NCBI RefSeq assembly: GCF_042683665.1
Contig: NZ_JBHUOO010000048.1
Origin: Leeuwenhoekiella polynyae
Lineage (GTDB): Bacteria; Bacteroidota; Bacteroidia; Flavobacteriales; Flavobacteriaceae
Strand: one strand, 5' to 3'
DNA: 64,000 nucleotides
Position 1 is the stretch's first letter, and every line of letters starts with the position of its first letter. The translations under genes and the position numbers were made by a program. Below the pieces are notes generated by a model, which saw only the letters and a list, made by a program, of their open reading frames with translations, was not told where the DNA came from and ran no database searches. Of the stretch, positions 24,602 to 33,241 are shown one piece after another.

Positions 24602-24988
24602 ATGAAAAAACGATTAGCTGCAGTAACTGAATTCCATAACGCATTTGGCCTTGGGATAAATGAAGCTCCCAAAGCAGATTTAGGTGAGCAAAAGAATTTG
24701 TTGCGCTTCAATCTGATGAAAGAAGAAAATGAAGAGTATCTTGAAGCTGCCACTAACAATGATCTTACCGAAGTTGCAGATGCCCTGGGTGACATGTTAT
24801 ACATTTTATGCGGAACGATTTTAGAACATGGGATGCAATATAAAATAGAAGAGGTTTTTGACGAGATTCAACGTAGTAATATGAGTAAGCTAGGGGCAGA
24901 CGGTAAACCCATTTATCGCAAAGACGGTAAAGTGCTTAAAGGGCCTTCTTATTTTAAACCCAATATCAAAGAAATTCTTGATAAGTAA
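24602..24988 (+). CDS. MazG-like nucleoside triphosphate pyrophosphohydrolase
   Basis: A 128-residue protein of the all-alpha NTP pyrophosphatase superfamily (PRA-PH/MazG-like). The metal site is formed by EENEEYLEAA (about 41-50) and EVADALGDMLY (about 57-67), the usual ExxE and ExxD pairs. The C-terminal region GADGKPIYRKDGKVLKGPSY is the conserved tail of the bacterial single-domain members. It probably hydrolyses non-canonical or excess NTPs to NMP and pyrophosphate; its substrate is unknown. An ABC-F gene follows after 52 bases. Confidence 0.88.
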   Translation: MKKRLAAVTEFHNAFGLGINEAPKADLGEQKNLLRFNLMKEENEEYLEAATNNDLTEVADALGDMLYILCGTILEHGMQYKIEEVFDEIQRSNMSKLGADGKPIYRKDGKVLKGPSYFKPNIKEILDK

Positions 24989-25026
24989 TCTGGTAGAATA
25001 AGATTTTTTTCTCCGTTTTTAAAGGC

Positions 25027-25034
25027 TAAATTCG
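25027..25034 (+). promoter_or_regulatory. Candidate -7 box of the ABC-F gene
   Basis: TAAATTCG differs from TAnnTTTG at one base, with TTTT at 25004-25007 exactly 19 bases upstream. It ends six bases before the ATG at 25041, so the transcript would be nearly leaderless. Confidence 0.3.
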
Positions 25035-25040
25035 CAGCCT

Positions 25041-26924
25041 ATGAGCGCAATTAATTATGTTTCTGTAGAATCTATTTCTAAAGCCTTCGGCGAAAGGGTT
25101 CTGTTTGAAGATTTATCTTTTGGTATTAATGAAGGTCAAAAAATAGGGCTGGTCGCTAAAAACGGAACCGGAAAAACATCGATGCTTGATATTCTTGCCG
25201 GTGCCGAAAATCCCGATAGCGGACAAGTGATTTTCCGCAAGGGAATTAAAATAGCTTTTCTCCCTCAGGAGCCCGACCTGGATCCTAATCTTACCGTTGA
25301 AGAAACCATTTTTGACAGCGATAATGAGATACTCAAAGTCATTGCTGCTTATGAGCATGCGCTCGAGAATATGGGTGACGGTGATGCGTATCAGAAGGCT
25401 TTTGATCAGATGGAAGCATTTCAGGCGTGGGATTTCGAGACGCAGTATAAGCAAATACTATTTCAGCTGAAACTTGATGATCTTGATCGTAAAGTTGAAA
25501 AACTAAGCGGTGGTCAGAAAAAGCGTTTGGCACTTGCTAATATGTTGCTGAGTAAACCCGACCTGTTGATTCTTGATGAGCCCACTAACCATCTTGACCT
25601 TGAAATGATCGAGTGGTTAGAGCAGTTTTTTGCTAAAGAGAATTTCACCTTATTTATGGTTACACACGATCGCTATTTTTTAGAACGTGTCTGTAACGAA
25701 ATTATAGAGCTGGAAGAAGGAAAACTATACAGTTATAAAGGTAATTATGCTTATTATTTGGAGAAAAGAGATGCGCGAATTGCCAACGAAGAGACTGAAA
25801 CCGGTAAAGCAAAGCAGCTTTTTAAAAAAGAATTAGAGTGGATGCGTCGCCAGCCTAAAGCACGTACCACCAAGTCAAAATCAAGAATAGACGATTTTGC
25901 AGAGATCAAAGACCGTGCTTCAAAACGACGTAATGATCATGAGGTTCAGCTAGAGTTGAATATGGAACGTCTGGGGAGTAAAATAGTTGAGCTTCATAAG
26001 GTTTCAAAGTCGTTTAAAGATCGCGTGATTCTTGATAAATTTGATTATAATTTTCAGCGTGCAGACCGTATTGGAATCATCGGTAAAAACGGTACAGGTA
26101 AATCTACCTTTCTCAATATCCTAACAGAAAAAATGCCGCCGGATTCCGGAAAGCTTGTGATTGGAGAAACCATTCAATTTGGATATTATACTCAGAAAGG
26201 TATTCAGATCAAACCCGGGCAAAAGGTAATTGAAGTCATTAAGGAATTTGGAGATTATATTCCATTGAAAAAAGGGCGTCAGATTTCCGCAGGTCAGCTT
26301 TTAGAGCGTTTTCTTTTTGATCGAAAAAAACAATATGACTTTGTCGAGAAGCTAAGTGGGGGAGAGCGTAAGCGTTTGTATTTATGTACGGTGTTGATTC
26401 AGAATCCTAACTTTTTAATTCTGGATGAACCGACTAACGATCTGGATATTGTAACGTTAAATGTTCTGGAGAGTTTCCTGCTTGATTACCCAGGCTGTTT
26501 GATTGTGGTTTCTCACGACCGTTACTTTATGGATAAGATCGTAGATCACTTGTTTGTGTTTAGAGGTCAGGGAGTTGTGGAAGATTTCCCAGGAAATTAT
26601 TCTGATTTTAGAGCTTATGATTCCGGACCGGCTGTTGTTCAGGACGAAGACCCTAAACCGAGCATAGAAAAGGAAACTAATAAAGAAAATTGGAAAATCG
26701 CTGCGAGTTCGTTGTCTTATAATGAGCAGAAAGAATACAACCGTTTGGAGCGTGATATTGCTAAAATGGAAAAGCAAAAAGAACAAAAGGAATCCGAATT
26801 TTTAAATCCGGATTTGTCTGGGGAAGAGATCAATAAACGCTCTATTGAACTTCAGGAGATTCAAGATAAAATAGACGAATTCACAGAACGCTGGTTTGAG
26901 CTGAGTGCTAAACAGGAAGGCTAA
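25041..26924 (+). CDS. ABC-F family ATPase (Uup-like)
   Basis: A 627-residue protein with two ABC ATPase domains and no membrane part. Domain 1 has AKNGTGKTS (about 40-48), LSGGQKKRLALANMLL and LILDEPTNHLD. A charged linker follows (about 240-310, with RQPKARTTKSKSR), then domain 2 with GKNGTGKSTFLN, LSGGERKRLYL and LILDEPTNDLD. A C-terminal coiled coil (about 565-620) is the Uup/EttA-type extension. ABC-F proteins act at the ribosomal E site in translation; some give antibiotic resistance, but Uup-like ones are housekeeping. The methyltransferase gene starts six bases after its stop, so they form one transcript. Confidence 0.92.
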   Translation: MSAINYVSVESISKAFGERVLFEDLSFGINEGQKIGLVAKNGTGKTSMLDILAGAENPDSGQVIFRKGIKIAFLPQEPDLDPNLTVEETIFDSDNEILKVIAAYEHALENMGDGDAYQKAFDQMEAFQAWDFETQYKQILFQLKLDDLDRKVEKLSGGQKKRLALANMLLSKPDLLILDEPTNHLDLEMIEWLEQFFAKENFTLFMVTHDRYFLERVCNEIIELEEGKLYSYKGNYAYYLEKRDARIANEETETGKAKQLFKKELEWMRRQPKARTTKSKSRIDDFAEIKDRASKRRNDHEVQLELNMERLGSKIVELHKVSKSFKDRVILDKFDYNFQRADRIGIIGKNGTGKSTFLNILTEKMPPDSGKLVIGETIQFGYYTQKGIQIKPGQKVIEVIKEFGDYIPLKKGRQISAGQLLERFLFDRKKQYDFVEKLSGGERKRLYLCTVLIQNPNFLILDEPTNDLDIVTLNVLESFLLDYPGCLIVVSHDRYFMDKIVDHLFVFRGQGVVEDFPGNYSDFRAYDSGPAVVQDEDPKPSIEKETNKENWKIAASSLSYNEQKEYNRLERDIAKMEKQKEQKESEFLNPDLSGEEINKRSIELQEIQDKIDEFTERWFELSAKQEG

Positions 26925-26930
26925 TTACCC

Positions 26931-27701
26931 ATGTGGTATTTGATCAAAGCATATCTTAAGTTCTTAAAAACAGCTACTAATCAGCATGGTGTTCACTCAC
27001 CTTTTGTTTTTTCTTTTGTTACAAAATGTCTTTACGATCGTAAAAATTATACGGATTATTTACCTCTGCAAAATTACCGTAATGAATTACTGAAGAGTGA
27101 TGAGGTTATTGAGGTGACTGATTTTGGGGCAGGTTCACGAGTTTTTAAATCCAATAAGCGTAAGGTTAAAGCCATTGCACAATTCGCCGGAGCAAGCTTT
27201 AAAAGAATGCAATTGCTCTATCGGGTAGTTTCTTATTTTAAACCGAAGTCCATGTTAGAGATAGGTACATCGCTCGGACTAGCCACATCAGCCTTAGCGC
27301 TTTCTAAAACGGGAAAGTTGACTACTTTAGAAGGTTGTCCTGAGACTTCTGAAATAGCTCGAAAACACTTGGTTCAATCTCATATTTCAAATGTTGAAAT
27401 TATCAAGGGTGATTTTAGGGAAACCCTTTTACAGGTAGAGCAAAACGAATATGATCTAATTTATTTTGACGGAAATCACAGTAAAATAGCAACTCTGGAG
27501 TATTTTGAACAGCTATTACCAACTGCTCAAAATGATTCTGTATGGGTTTTTGATGATATATATTGGTCTGCTTCTATGACTGAGGCTTGGGAAACGATTA
27601 AGCAGCATCCTCAGGTGCAGGTAACGGTAGATTGTTTTTGGTTGGGTTTTGTATTCTTTAGGCAAGAGCAAGCCAAGGAGCATTTTAAAATTAGGCTCTA
27701 A
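26931..27701 (+). CDS. Class I SAM-dependent (O-)methyltransferase
   Basis: A 256-residue Rossmann-fold methyltransferase. Motif I is MLEIGTSLGLATSALAL (about 105-121), motif II TLEGCPE, and the metal-type pattern YDLIYFDGNHSK (about 171-182) is that of the O-methyltransferase/catechol type fold. About 50 additional residues precede the domain. It ends in an aromatic-rich FWLGFVFFRQEQ. It is translated directly behind the ABC-F gene. The substrate is unknown; co-transcription with a translation factor does not decide the matter. Confidence 0.82.
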   Translation: MWYLIKAYLKFLKTATNQHGVHSPFVFSFVTKCLYDRKNYTDYLPLQNYRNELLKSDEVIEVTDFGAGSRVFKSNKRKVKAIAQFAGASFKRMQLLYRVVSYFKPKSMLEIGTSLGLATSALALSKTGKLTTLEGCPETSEIARKHLVQSHISNVEIIKGDFRETLLQVEQNEYDLIYFDGNHSKIATLEYFEQLLPTAQNDSVWVFDDIYWSASMTEAWETIKQHPQVQVTVDCFWLGFVFFRQEQAKEHFKIRL

Positions 27702-27785
27702 AAAATGTAACTCAAACTGTATTTTGGCTACTCATTGTTCAAAATCAACTATCTTTTAGTGTTGATTTAAATTAGAGATCAGTTT

Positions 27786-28481
27786 ATGAGCAGCCTTATT
27801 GATATTACAAATATTAAGCGTGATTTCCCGCTTGGAAATGAAATTGTACACGTTTTAAAAGGGATAGATTTACAGATTGATAAAGGGGAGTATGTAGCGA
27901 TTATGGGGCCTTCGGGTTCTGGTAAGTCTACGTTGATGAACCTTTTGGGTTGCTTAGATACACCTACTTCGGGCACTTATATTTTAAATTCTCGTGATGT
28001 AAGCTCAATGACCGATGACGAACTTGCAGAGGTGCGTAATAAAGAAATCGGCTTTGTTTTTCAGACCTTTAATTTATTGCCGCGAACGACTGCTTTAGAT
28101 AATGTAGCCTTGCCCATGGTGTATGCCGGGTATTCTAAACCGGAGCGTCACGCCAGAGCACAAGAAGTGTTGCAGGATGTAGGTCTTGCAGATCGCATGG
28201 ATCATAAGCCCAATCAACTTTCAGGGGGGCAGCGTCAGCGTGTAGCTGTAGGACGCGCTTTGGTTAATAAACCCTCTATAATACTTGCTGATGAACCTAC
28301 CGGAAACTTAGACTCTAAGACTTCGGTAGAAATCATGAGTCTTTTTGATGCCATTCACGCTGCCGGAAATACGGTGATCTTAGTAACGCACGAGGAAGAT
28401 ATCGCCGATCATGCACATCGTGTGATTCGCCTGCGTGACGGACTTATAGAAAGTGATGAACGTAAAGTTGTTGGAGTTTAA
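27786..28481 (+). CDS. ABC transporter ATPase of the MacB/LolD type
   Basis: A 231-residue ATPase subunit with Walker A GPSGSGKST (about 40-48), signature LSGGQRQRVAVGRAL (about 143) and Walker B ILADEPTGNLD (about 165). The family partners with FtsX-like permeases to drive tripartite efflux or lipoprotein release; no permease gene is next to it, so its partner must be encoded elsewhere. It stands between a methyltransferase and yaaA, in the same direction. The C-terminus is complete (RVIRLRDGLIESDE). Confidence 0.93.
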   Translation: MSSLIDITNIKRDFPLGNEIVHVLKGIDLQIDKGEYVAIMGPSGSGKSTLMNLLGCLDTPTSGTYILNSRDVSSMTDDELAEVRNKEIGFVFQTFNLLPRTTALDNVALPMVYAGYSKPERHARAQEVLQDVGLADRMDHKPNQLSGGQRQRVAVGRALVNKPSIILADEPTGNLDSKTSVEIMSLFDAIHAAGNTVILVTHEEDIADHAHRVIRLRDGLIESDERKVVGV

Positions 28482-28581
28482 TTTTTACCACCCAATTATC
28501 TATTGCGCTATTCCTAAAACTTATTAAAAGAACAGATTCAACAGCGCTGTAATGCTTATTTTTGGGGAAAAGAAATTTATA

Positions 28582-29346
28582 ATGAAAGCAGTAGTTTCCC
28601 CGGCAAAATCACTTGATTTTGAATCAAAATTACCTACTACACGTAGTACACAGCCTCAATTTTTAGAGGAGGCTGATACGTTAAACAAAAAATTAGAGCG
28701 CAAGACTAAAGCTGAGATTGCTGAGCTGATGAGTATCAGTGATAAATTGGCTGATCTCAATTATCAGCGTTATAAAGAATTCTCTACTCCCTTTACAAAA
28801 CAAAATGCACGTCCAGCAGTTTATGCTTTTAATGGTGATGTGTACACGGGGTTAGACGCCTACACTATTCCGACAGAAAAGTTAGATAAGCTTGAAGATA
28901 CGCTGCGCATCCTTTCCGGTTTGTACGGAGTTTTAAAACCCTTTGACTTGATGCAAGCTTATCGCCTGGAAATGGGAACGAAATTGAAATCGGGTCGAAC
29001 AGAGGATCTTTATGAATTCTGGGACGATAAGATTACTGAAGCTTTAAATGCAGAGCTTAAAGACGATGAGTTGTTTTTAAATCTAGCGAGTAACGAATAT
29101 TTTAAATCGGTTAAACCTGAACAATTAAAAGTTCCTGTAATTACTCCGGTTTTTAAAGACTATAAAAACGGAAAGCTTAAAATAATCTCTTTTTATGCTA
29201 AAAAAGCCCGAGGTTCTATGGTGCGATACATTATAGATAAGGATGTAAAGACCATAGAAGAACTCAAGGGCTTTGATTATGACGGGTACGGCTTCAGTGA
29301 GCAATACTCTGATTTAGATAAAAACGAACTTGTATTTGTTCGTTAA
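28582..29346 (+). CDS. yaaA: Peroxide stress protein YaaA
   Basis: A 254-residue member of the YaaA/DUF328 family, which lowers free iron and protects DNA and proteins during hydrogen peroxide stress in E. coli. The start MKAVVSPAKSLDFE and the internal YTGLDAY and LYGVLKPFDLMQAYRLEMG are diagnostic. The frame is open ten codons upstream, but the ATG at 28582 matches the family N-terminus. A hairpin inside the opposing THX gene (29381-29405) may terminate its transcript. The genes converge with only four bases between stops. Confidence 0.95.
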   Translation: MKAVVSPAKSLDFESKLPTTRSTQPQFLEEADTLNKKLERKTKAEIAELMSISDKLADLNYQRYKEFSTPFTKQNARPAVYAFNGDVYTGLDAYTIPTEKLDKLEDTLRILSGLYGVLKPFDLMQAYRLEMGTKLKSGRTEDLYEFWDDKITEALNAELKDDELFLNLASNEYFKSVKPEQLKVPVITPVFKDYKNGKLKIISFYAKKARGSMVRYIIDKDVKTIEELKGFDYDGYGFSEQYSDLDKNELVFVR

Positions 29347-29350
29347 ACTA

Positions 29351-29539
29351 TTAAGGTTTTTTATCAGCTAAACTTTTATCAGAGGTCGTTTTTCCGGCCT
29401 CTTTTGTTTTGGTAGCAGTTTGCTTAGTTGGTACATCAGCTGTTGTTGCGGCTCTTTTCTTATTTTTTCGAGATCTTAACTTACCGTAAGTACCTCGATG
29501 TATTTTTCCGCGTTTGGTTTTTTGATCTCCTTTTCCCAT
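29351..29539 (-). CDS. 30S ribosomal protein THX
   Basis: A 62-residue basic protein starting MGKGDQKTKRGKIHRGTYGK, the sequence of the small Thx protein that sits in the head of the 30S subunit in Thermus and Bacteroidota. The conserved part is only about the first 30 residues; the rest is a Thr/Lys/Ala-rich tail typical of the flavobacterial forms. The start is the ATG at 29539; the open frame continues 19 codons upstream without family similarity. It converges on yaaA, and its 3' end contains that gene's likely terminator. Confidence 0.9.
   Translation of the reverse strand: MGKGDQKTKRGKIHRGTYGKLRSRKNKKRAATTADVPTKQTATKTKEAGKTTSDKSLADKKP
29381..29405 (+). terminator. Likely yaaA terminator within the THX gene
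   Basis: AGAGGTCG, a short T-rich loop and CGGCCTCT form an 8-bp stem with one G-U pair, followed by TTT, 34 bases after the yaaA stop. It lies inside the 3' part of the opposing THX gene, so the two transcripts share it. Confidence 0.4.
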
Positions 29540-29637
29540 AATTTTTTGTTTTATTGGTTGTATTTTTAAGATAAGAAATTGAATACGGACGACCAAATCT
29601 CTTAAGTGTTTAAAAGTGAAGACATACTAAATAAGAA

Positions 29638-29661
29638 AAAGCCACCTGAAGAGGTGGCTTT
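29638..29661 (-). terminator. Terminator of the cyclophilin-FKBP gene
   Basis: AAAGCCACCT, a four-base loop and AGGTGGCTTT form a perfect 10-bp stem. Read on the minus strand it is followed by a T-rich stretch, 25 bases after the stop of the leftward isomerase gene. Confidence 0.88.
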
Positions 29662-29686
29662 AGTATTTCAATAGGTTTGTGTAACC

Positions 29687-30619
29687 TTATTTTACATCCA
29701 TTAATTCTACATCAAATACAAGAATCGCATCTGGTGGAATCACACCGCCTGCACCGCGACTTCCGTATCCTAAATCAGAAGGGATTACAAAGCGCGCTTT
29801 GTCACCCACTTTTAATAGGCCAATACCTTCATCCCAACCCGCGATTACCTGACCTACACCTACCTGAAAATCCAAAGGCTGGTTTCTTTTATAAGAAGAG
29901 TCAAAAACGGTACCGTCAGCTAACTGACCTTTGTAGTGTACGGAAACTGTTTTGCCGGTTTCTGCTTTTTTACCGTTACCTTCTTGAATGATCTGGTAGC
30001 GCAATCCGCTTTTAGTTTCTTTAAAACCTTCACTTAGTTTGTTAAGAGCTTCTGCCTTTTTTGCACGCTCTTCTGCAATGCGTTTTTCACGAGCACCTTC
30101 AAATGTTCTAAAAGCTTCAACCGCATTAAAGTTTTGTGCTTCCTCTCCTTCACGAATGATTTCAAGGGTCTCAATCTGATCTCCCTGTGCGATTGCATCA
30201 ACGATATCCTGCCCTTCAATTACGCTTCCAAAAACGGTATGCTTACCATCTAACCAAGGCGTAGCGGTGTGGGTAATAAAAAACTGACTTCCGTTTGTTC
30301 CCGGACCGGCGTTTGCCATAGAAAGTTTTCCTGGAGCATCATGCTTTAAGCTATCGTCAAACTCATCGTCAAACTGATATCCTGGGTTTCCGGTACCGGT
30401 GCCTTGTGGGCAACCCCCTTGAATCATAAAGTCTGGAATCACACGGTGAAATTTCAATCCGTCGTAATAAGGTGTTCCTTGTTTTTTAGCTGAATTTTCA
30501 AGATTCCCTTCGGCTAAAGCAACAAAGTTACCTACCGTTCCAGGTGTTTTCTCGTGTTCTAGTTTTACTAATATTTCACCTTTTGAAGTGTGAAACTTAG
30601 CATATATTCCGTCTTGCAT
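29687..30619 (-). CDS. Peptidylprolyl isomerase, cyclophilin-FKBP fusion
   Basis: A 310-residue protein with two isomerase domains. Residues 1-150 are a cyclophilin (GTPYYDGLKFHRVIPDFMIQ, later GTNGSQFFITHTATPWLDG), then a charged helix of about 40 residues, then an FKBP domain (about 210-310: VSVHYKGQLADGTVFDSSY, GWDEGIGLLKVGDKARFVIP, ending in FDVELMDVK). Both catalyse proline isomerisation in folding; fusing the two is a known bacterial arrangement. No signal peptide is visible, so it is cytoplasmic. It has its own terminator. Confidence 0.95.
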   Translation of the reverse strand: MQDGIYAKFHTSKGEILVKLEHEKTPGTVGNFVALAEGNLENSAKKQGTPYYDGLKFHRVIPDFMIQGGCPQGTGTGNPGYQFDDEFDDSLKHDAPGKLSMANAGPGTNGSQFFITHTATPWLDGKHTVFGSVIEGQDIVDAIAQGDQIETLEIIREGEEAQNFNAVEAFRTFEGAREKRIAEERAKKAEALNKLSEGFKETKSGLRYQIIQEGNGKKAETGKTVSVHYKGQLADGTVFDSSYKRNQPLDFQVGVGQVIAGWDEGIGLLKVGDKARFVIPSDLGYGSRGAGGVIPPDAILVFDVELMDVK

Positions 30620-30701
30620 GTCTTCGGTTTAAAAATGAGGTGCAAAAATACGTCTAAAGAATACAAACACAAAACCCTGAAGTAGACTTGCTGAAAACTA
30701 A

Positions 30702-30735
30702 AAAAGCATCTTGCAAATTAATGCAAGATGCTTTT
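30702..30735 (-). terminator. Terminator of ilvE
   Basis: AAAAGCATCTTGCA, a six-base loop and TGCAAGATGCTTTT form a perfect 14-bp stem with T tails, about 60 bases after the ilvE stop on the minus strand. It is the strongest hairpin in the window. Confidence 0.9.
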
Positions 30736-30740
30736 GTTAT

Positions 30741-30787
30741 ATTGGGCACGGCCGAAGGGCTCGATATCCCGATACTTGCCTCGAAAT
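30741..30787. repeat. GC-rich intergenic element, possible dispersed repeat remnant
   Basis: Between the ilvE stop and its terminator lies a short GC-rich stretch (for example GGGCACGGCCGAAGGGCTCG) very unlike its AT-rich surroundings. Similar text is familiar from intergenic repeats in flavobacterial genomes. No second copy is in this window, so the repeat status is a guess. Confidence 0.3.
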
Positions 30788-30796
30788 AGTTTAAAA

Positions 30797-31867
30797 TTAT
30801 ACCTCTAATACAGGTACTTCATAACGCCATCCGAAAGGATCTTCAGCGCGATTAGCCTGTAACTCGGTTAATTGTTTTTTAAGTTTTGTTGAATAAGCAT
30901 CTTCCGGCTTAGGAAGGTCAAATTGTTTATCCTTATGTGTAAACCCAGAAATAGGAGAGATTACAGCGGCAGTACCTGCGCCAAACATTTCTTTTAAAGA
31001 ACCGTTTTCGGCAGCTTCTACAATTTCTGAAACTTTTACCGGGCGTACTTCAACTTTGATCCCTTGGCTTTTTGCTAATTCGATCAAACTTTTACGGGTA
31101 ATTCCGTCAAGAATACGATCGTTAGTAGGAGCAGTCAACAAGGTGTCGTTAACTCTAAAGAATACGTTCATCGTTCCGGCTTCTTCAAGGTATTCGTGCG
31201 TGTTGGCATCTGTCCATACCACTTGATTGTATCCTTTTTCTTTTGCAAGTTCAGTGGGATAAAATTGTGCCGCATAGTTACCAGCAGCTTTAGCAAAACC
31301 TACACCACCGTCAGCAGAACGGCTGTAATGGTCTGCAAACAGTACGCGCACTTCACCGCTGTAATACGCCTGAGCAGGTGCACAAATGATGATGAATTTG
31401 TATTCGGTAGCAGGAGAGGCAGAAACACCATTCTCTGTAGCAATCACAAACGGGCGAATGTAAAGCGAGTTGCTTTCTCCAGGTTTGATCCAGTCTTTGT
31501 CAAGATTTAAAAGTGTGTTTAGACCGTCAAAAAAATACGCTTTGTCAAAAGCAGGCATTGCAAGACGCTCACTTGATTTGTTGATACGGTTGAAGTTTTC
31601 TTCAGGGCGAAACATAAAAACGTCTCCGTTATCATCTTTGTAAGCTTTCATTCCTTCAAAAACAGCCTGACCATAATGAAAGACTTTAGCAGAAGGATCC
31701 ATTTGTAGCGGGCCATAAGGAAGAATTTCTGGAGTTTGCCAAGCCCCGTTTTTATACTCACAAACAAACATATGATCTGTAAAGACGGTACCAAAAGCAA
31801 GGTTGCTAAAATCAACCTGGTCGATCTTAGATTTGCTAATCTTGGTTACTTTTAATGTATCTGTCAT
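30797..31867 (-). CDS. ilvE: Branched-chain amino acid aminotransferase
   Basis: A 356-residue fold-type IV PLP aminotransferase that makes or breaks down leucine, isoleucine and valine. Visible motifs: YGPLQMDPSAKVFHYGQAVFE, FRPEENFNRINKS (about 74-86), the PLP lysine in GFAKAAGNYAAQ (about 195-206) and EEAGTMNVFF. This is the longer, eukaryote-like branch usual in Bacteroidota. It is monocistronic, with a strong terminator and a TAAATTTG box 21 bases before the start. Confidence 0.95.
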   Translation of the reverse strand: MTDTLKVTKISKSKIDQVDFSNLAFGTVFTDHMFVCEYKNGAWQTPEILPYGPLQMDPSAKVFHYGQAVFEGMKAYKDDNGDVFMFRPEENFNRINKSSERLAMPAFDKAYFFDGLNTLLNLDKDWIKPGESNSLYIRPFVIATENGVSASPATEYKFIIICAPAQAYYSGEVRVLFADHYSRSADGGVGFAKAAGNYAAQFYPTELAKEKGYNQVVWTDANTHEYLEEAGTMNVFFRVNDTLLTAPTNDRILDGITRKSLIELAKSQGIKVEVRPVKVSEIVEAAENGSLKEMFGAGTAAVISPISGFTHKDKQFDLPKPEDAYSTKLKKQLTELQANRAEDPFGWRYEVPVLEV

Positions 31868-31887
31868 TTTTATCTAATTTATGAGTA

Positions 31888-31895
31888 CAAATTTA
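31888..31895 (-). promoter_or_regulatory. Candidate -7 box of ilvE
   Basis: Read on the minus strand this is TAAATTTG, a full match to TAnnTTTG, 21 bases before the ilvE start. A TTTG lies upstream but at the wrong distance, so only the -7 part is supported. Confidence 0.35.
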
Positions 31896-31971
31896 TCATT
31901 TTCTCAAAGTATGTAACCTCAAGAATTGATTAAATTTACAAGCTGCTCTGATATTTATAAAATTAAGCGTT

Positions 31972-32484
31972 ATGAAACAGTTTTTTATTTTTACACTATT
32001 AGGATTGAGTATAATCTCCTGTAAAGAAACAGGTTCGCAACAGGAAGAGGTTGCGACTATTTCTGAAGTACCTACCGCTTCTGCATTGAATGTTTTTGGA
32101 GATGACTTCAAGAATGAAACAACACTTACTGCTTTTGAATTAGGTGATATCTACAAGAATCTTAAAGTGGGAGATACTGTTAACGTCACTTTTGAAGGTT
32201 CGGTAGAAGAAGTGTGCCAGGCAAAAGGCTGCTGGATGACCGTAGATGTTGGAGCTGCAGATCCTGTGATGGTTAAATTTAAAGATTATGGCTTTTTTGT
32301 GCCAAAAGATCTAATTGAGAAAAAGGTTGTAGTTCATGGCGAAGCTTTTATCAGTGAGACTTCTGTAGAAGAACAGCAGCATTATGCTGAAGACGGAGGT
32401 AAAAGTGAAGCTGAAATAGCAGCGATTACACTTCCTAAAAAGACGCTAGGTTTTACGGCAAGTGGCGTTAAAATCGAAGAGTAA
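31972..32484 (+). CDS. DUF4920 lipoprotein
   Basis: A 170-residue lipoprotein: signal with lipobox IISC (Cys17), then the DUF4920 domain with the key motif VCQAKGCWMTVDVG (about 82-95), whose two cysteines are spaced as in this family, and later GKSEAEIAAI. Its cysteines and methionine could bind a metal, but no activity is established. It is followed two bases after its stop by mnmD, so the two are probably co-transcribed, although their functions are unrelated. Confidence 0.88.
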   Translation: MKQFFIFTLLGLSIISCKETGSQQEEVATISEVPTASALNVFGDDFKNETTLTAFELGDIYKNLKVGDTVNVTFEGSVEEVCQAKGCWMTVDVGAADPVMVKFKDYGFFVPKDLIEKKVVVHGEAFISETSVEEQQHYAEDGGKSEAEIAAITLPKKTLGFTASGVKIEE

Positions 32485-32485
32485 T

Positions 32486-33166
32486 TTGGAGCGCAAAATC
32501 GTAAGAACAGGTGACGGCTCAACTACCATACAGTTAGTTGAGTGGAATGAGCAATACCATTCTATGCACGGCGCGGTGCAGGAAGCGAGGCACGTATTTC
32601 TTAAAATGGGATTTGATTTTTTTCTCGAAAAGCATCCTGAAACTTCTCAGCTCGATATTCTGGAAATAGGTTTTGGTACGGGTTTGAATGCCTTACTTAC
32701 GTTGATTCATGCTGAAAACAAACAACTTGTTATAAGCTATGAAGGAGTCGAAGCTTATCCTGTTTCTATGGAAGAAATACAGCAACTCAATTATCTGGAA
32801 GCTATAGAAGCTAAAAATTACGAAGATGTATTTAACAGCATGCATCAAACCGATTGGGAGGTTGCTGCTACAATCACTAAAAAATTTCAGCTAATAAAAC
32901 GCCAGCAAATTTTTGAAACGATTACCGATAAGGATCAGCATAATCTGATTTACTTTGATGCTTTTGGCGCTCGTGTTCAACCCGAGCTTTGGGGCGAATC
33001 TATATTTGAGAAGATGCATGCAGCCTTAAAAGCAGACGGAGTTTTAGTAACCTATGCGGCTAAAGGCAGTGTGCGTCGTGCCATGCAGGCCGTAGGTTTT
33101 GCTGTAGAACGTTTACCCGGTCCACCCGGAAAACGAGAAATGCTTAGAGCTACAAAAGCGAATTAA
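32486..33166 (+). CDS. mnmD: tRNA 5-methylaminomethyl-2-thiouridine methyltransferase domain protein MnmD
   Basis: A stand-alone DUF752 methyltransferase of about 226 residues that completes 5-methylaminomethyl-2-thiouridine at the tRNA wobble position, without the FAD-dependent MnmC(o) domain of the E. coli fusion. Seen: RKIVRTGDGSTTIQL at the start, ILEIGFGTGLNALLT for SAM binding, YFDAFGARVQPELW and LVTYAAKGSVRRAM near the end. The start chosen is the TTG at 32486, two bases after the upstream stop. A GTG at 32462 would overlap the lipoprotein gene and add eight non-conserved residues. Confidence 0.88.
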   Translation: MERKIVRTGDGSTTIQLVEWNEQYHSMHGAVQEARHVFLKMGFDFFLEKHPETSQLDILEIGFGTGLNALLTLIHAENKQLVISYEGVEAYPVSMEEIQQLNYLEAIEAKNYEDVFNSMHQTDWEVAATITKKFQLIKRQQIFETITDKDQHNLIYFDAFGARVQPELWGESIFEKMHAALKADGVLVTYAAKGSVRRAMQAVGFAVERLPGPPGKREMLRATKAN

Positions 33167-33193
33167 AAGTTATAGATTTCTTATTCTGAGTTC

Positions 33194-33220
33194 GCTGTCA
33201 CATTGAGCGCAGTCGAAATG
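33194..33220 (+). repeat. Dispersed intergenic repeat (GAGCGCAGTCGAAATG type)
   Basis: GTCACATTGAGCGCAGTCG followed by AAATG lies in the 75-base gap between mnmD and the PorV/PorQ gene. This text is familiar as a repeated intergenic element in many flavobacterial genomes. Only one copy is visible in this window, so the assignment rests on recognition. Confidence 0.45.
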
Positions 33221-33241
33221 TATTTAAAGATTAAACCGAGT

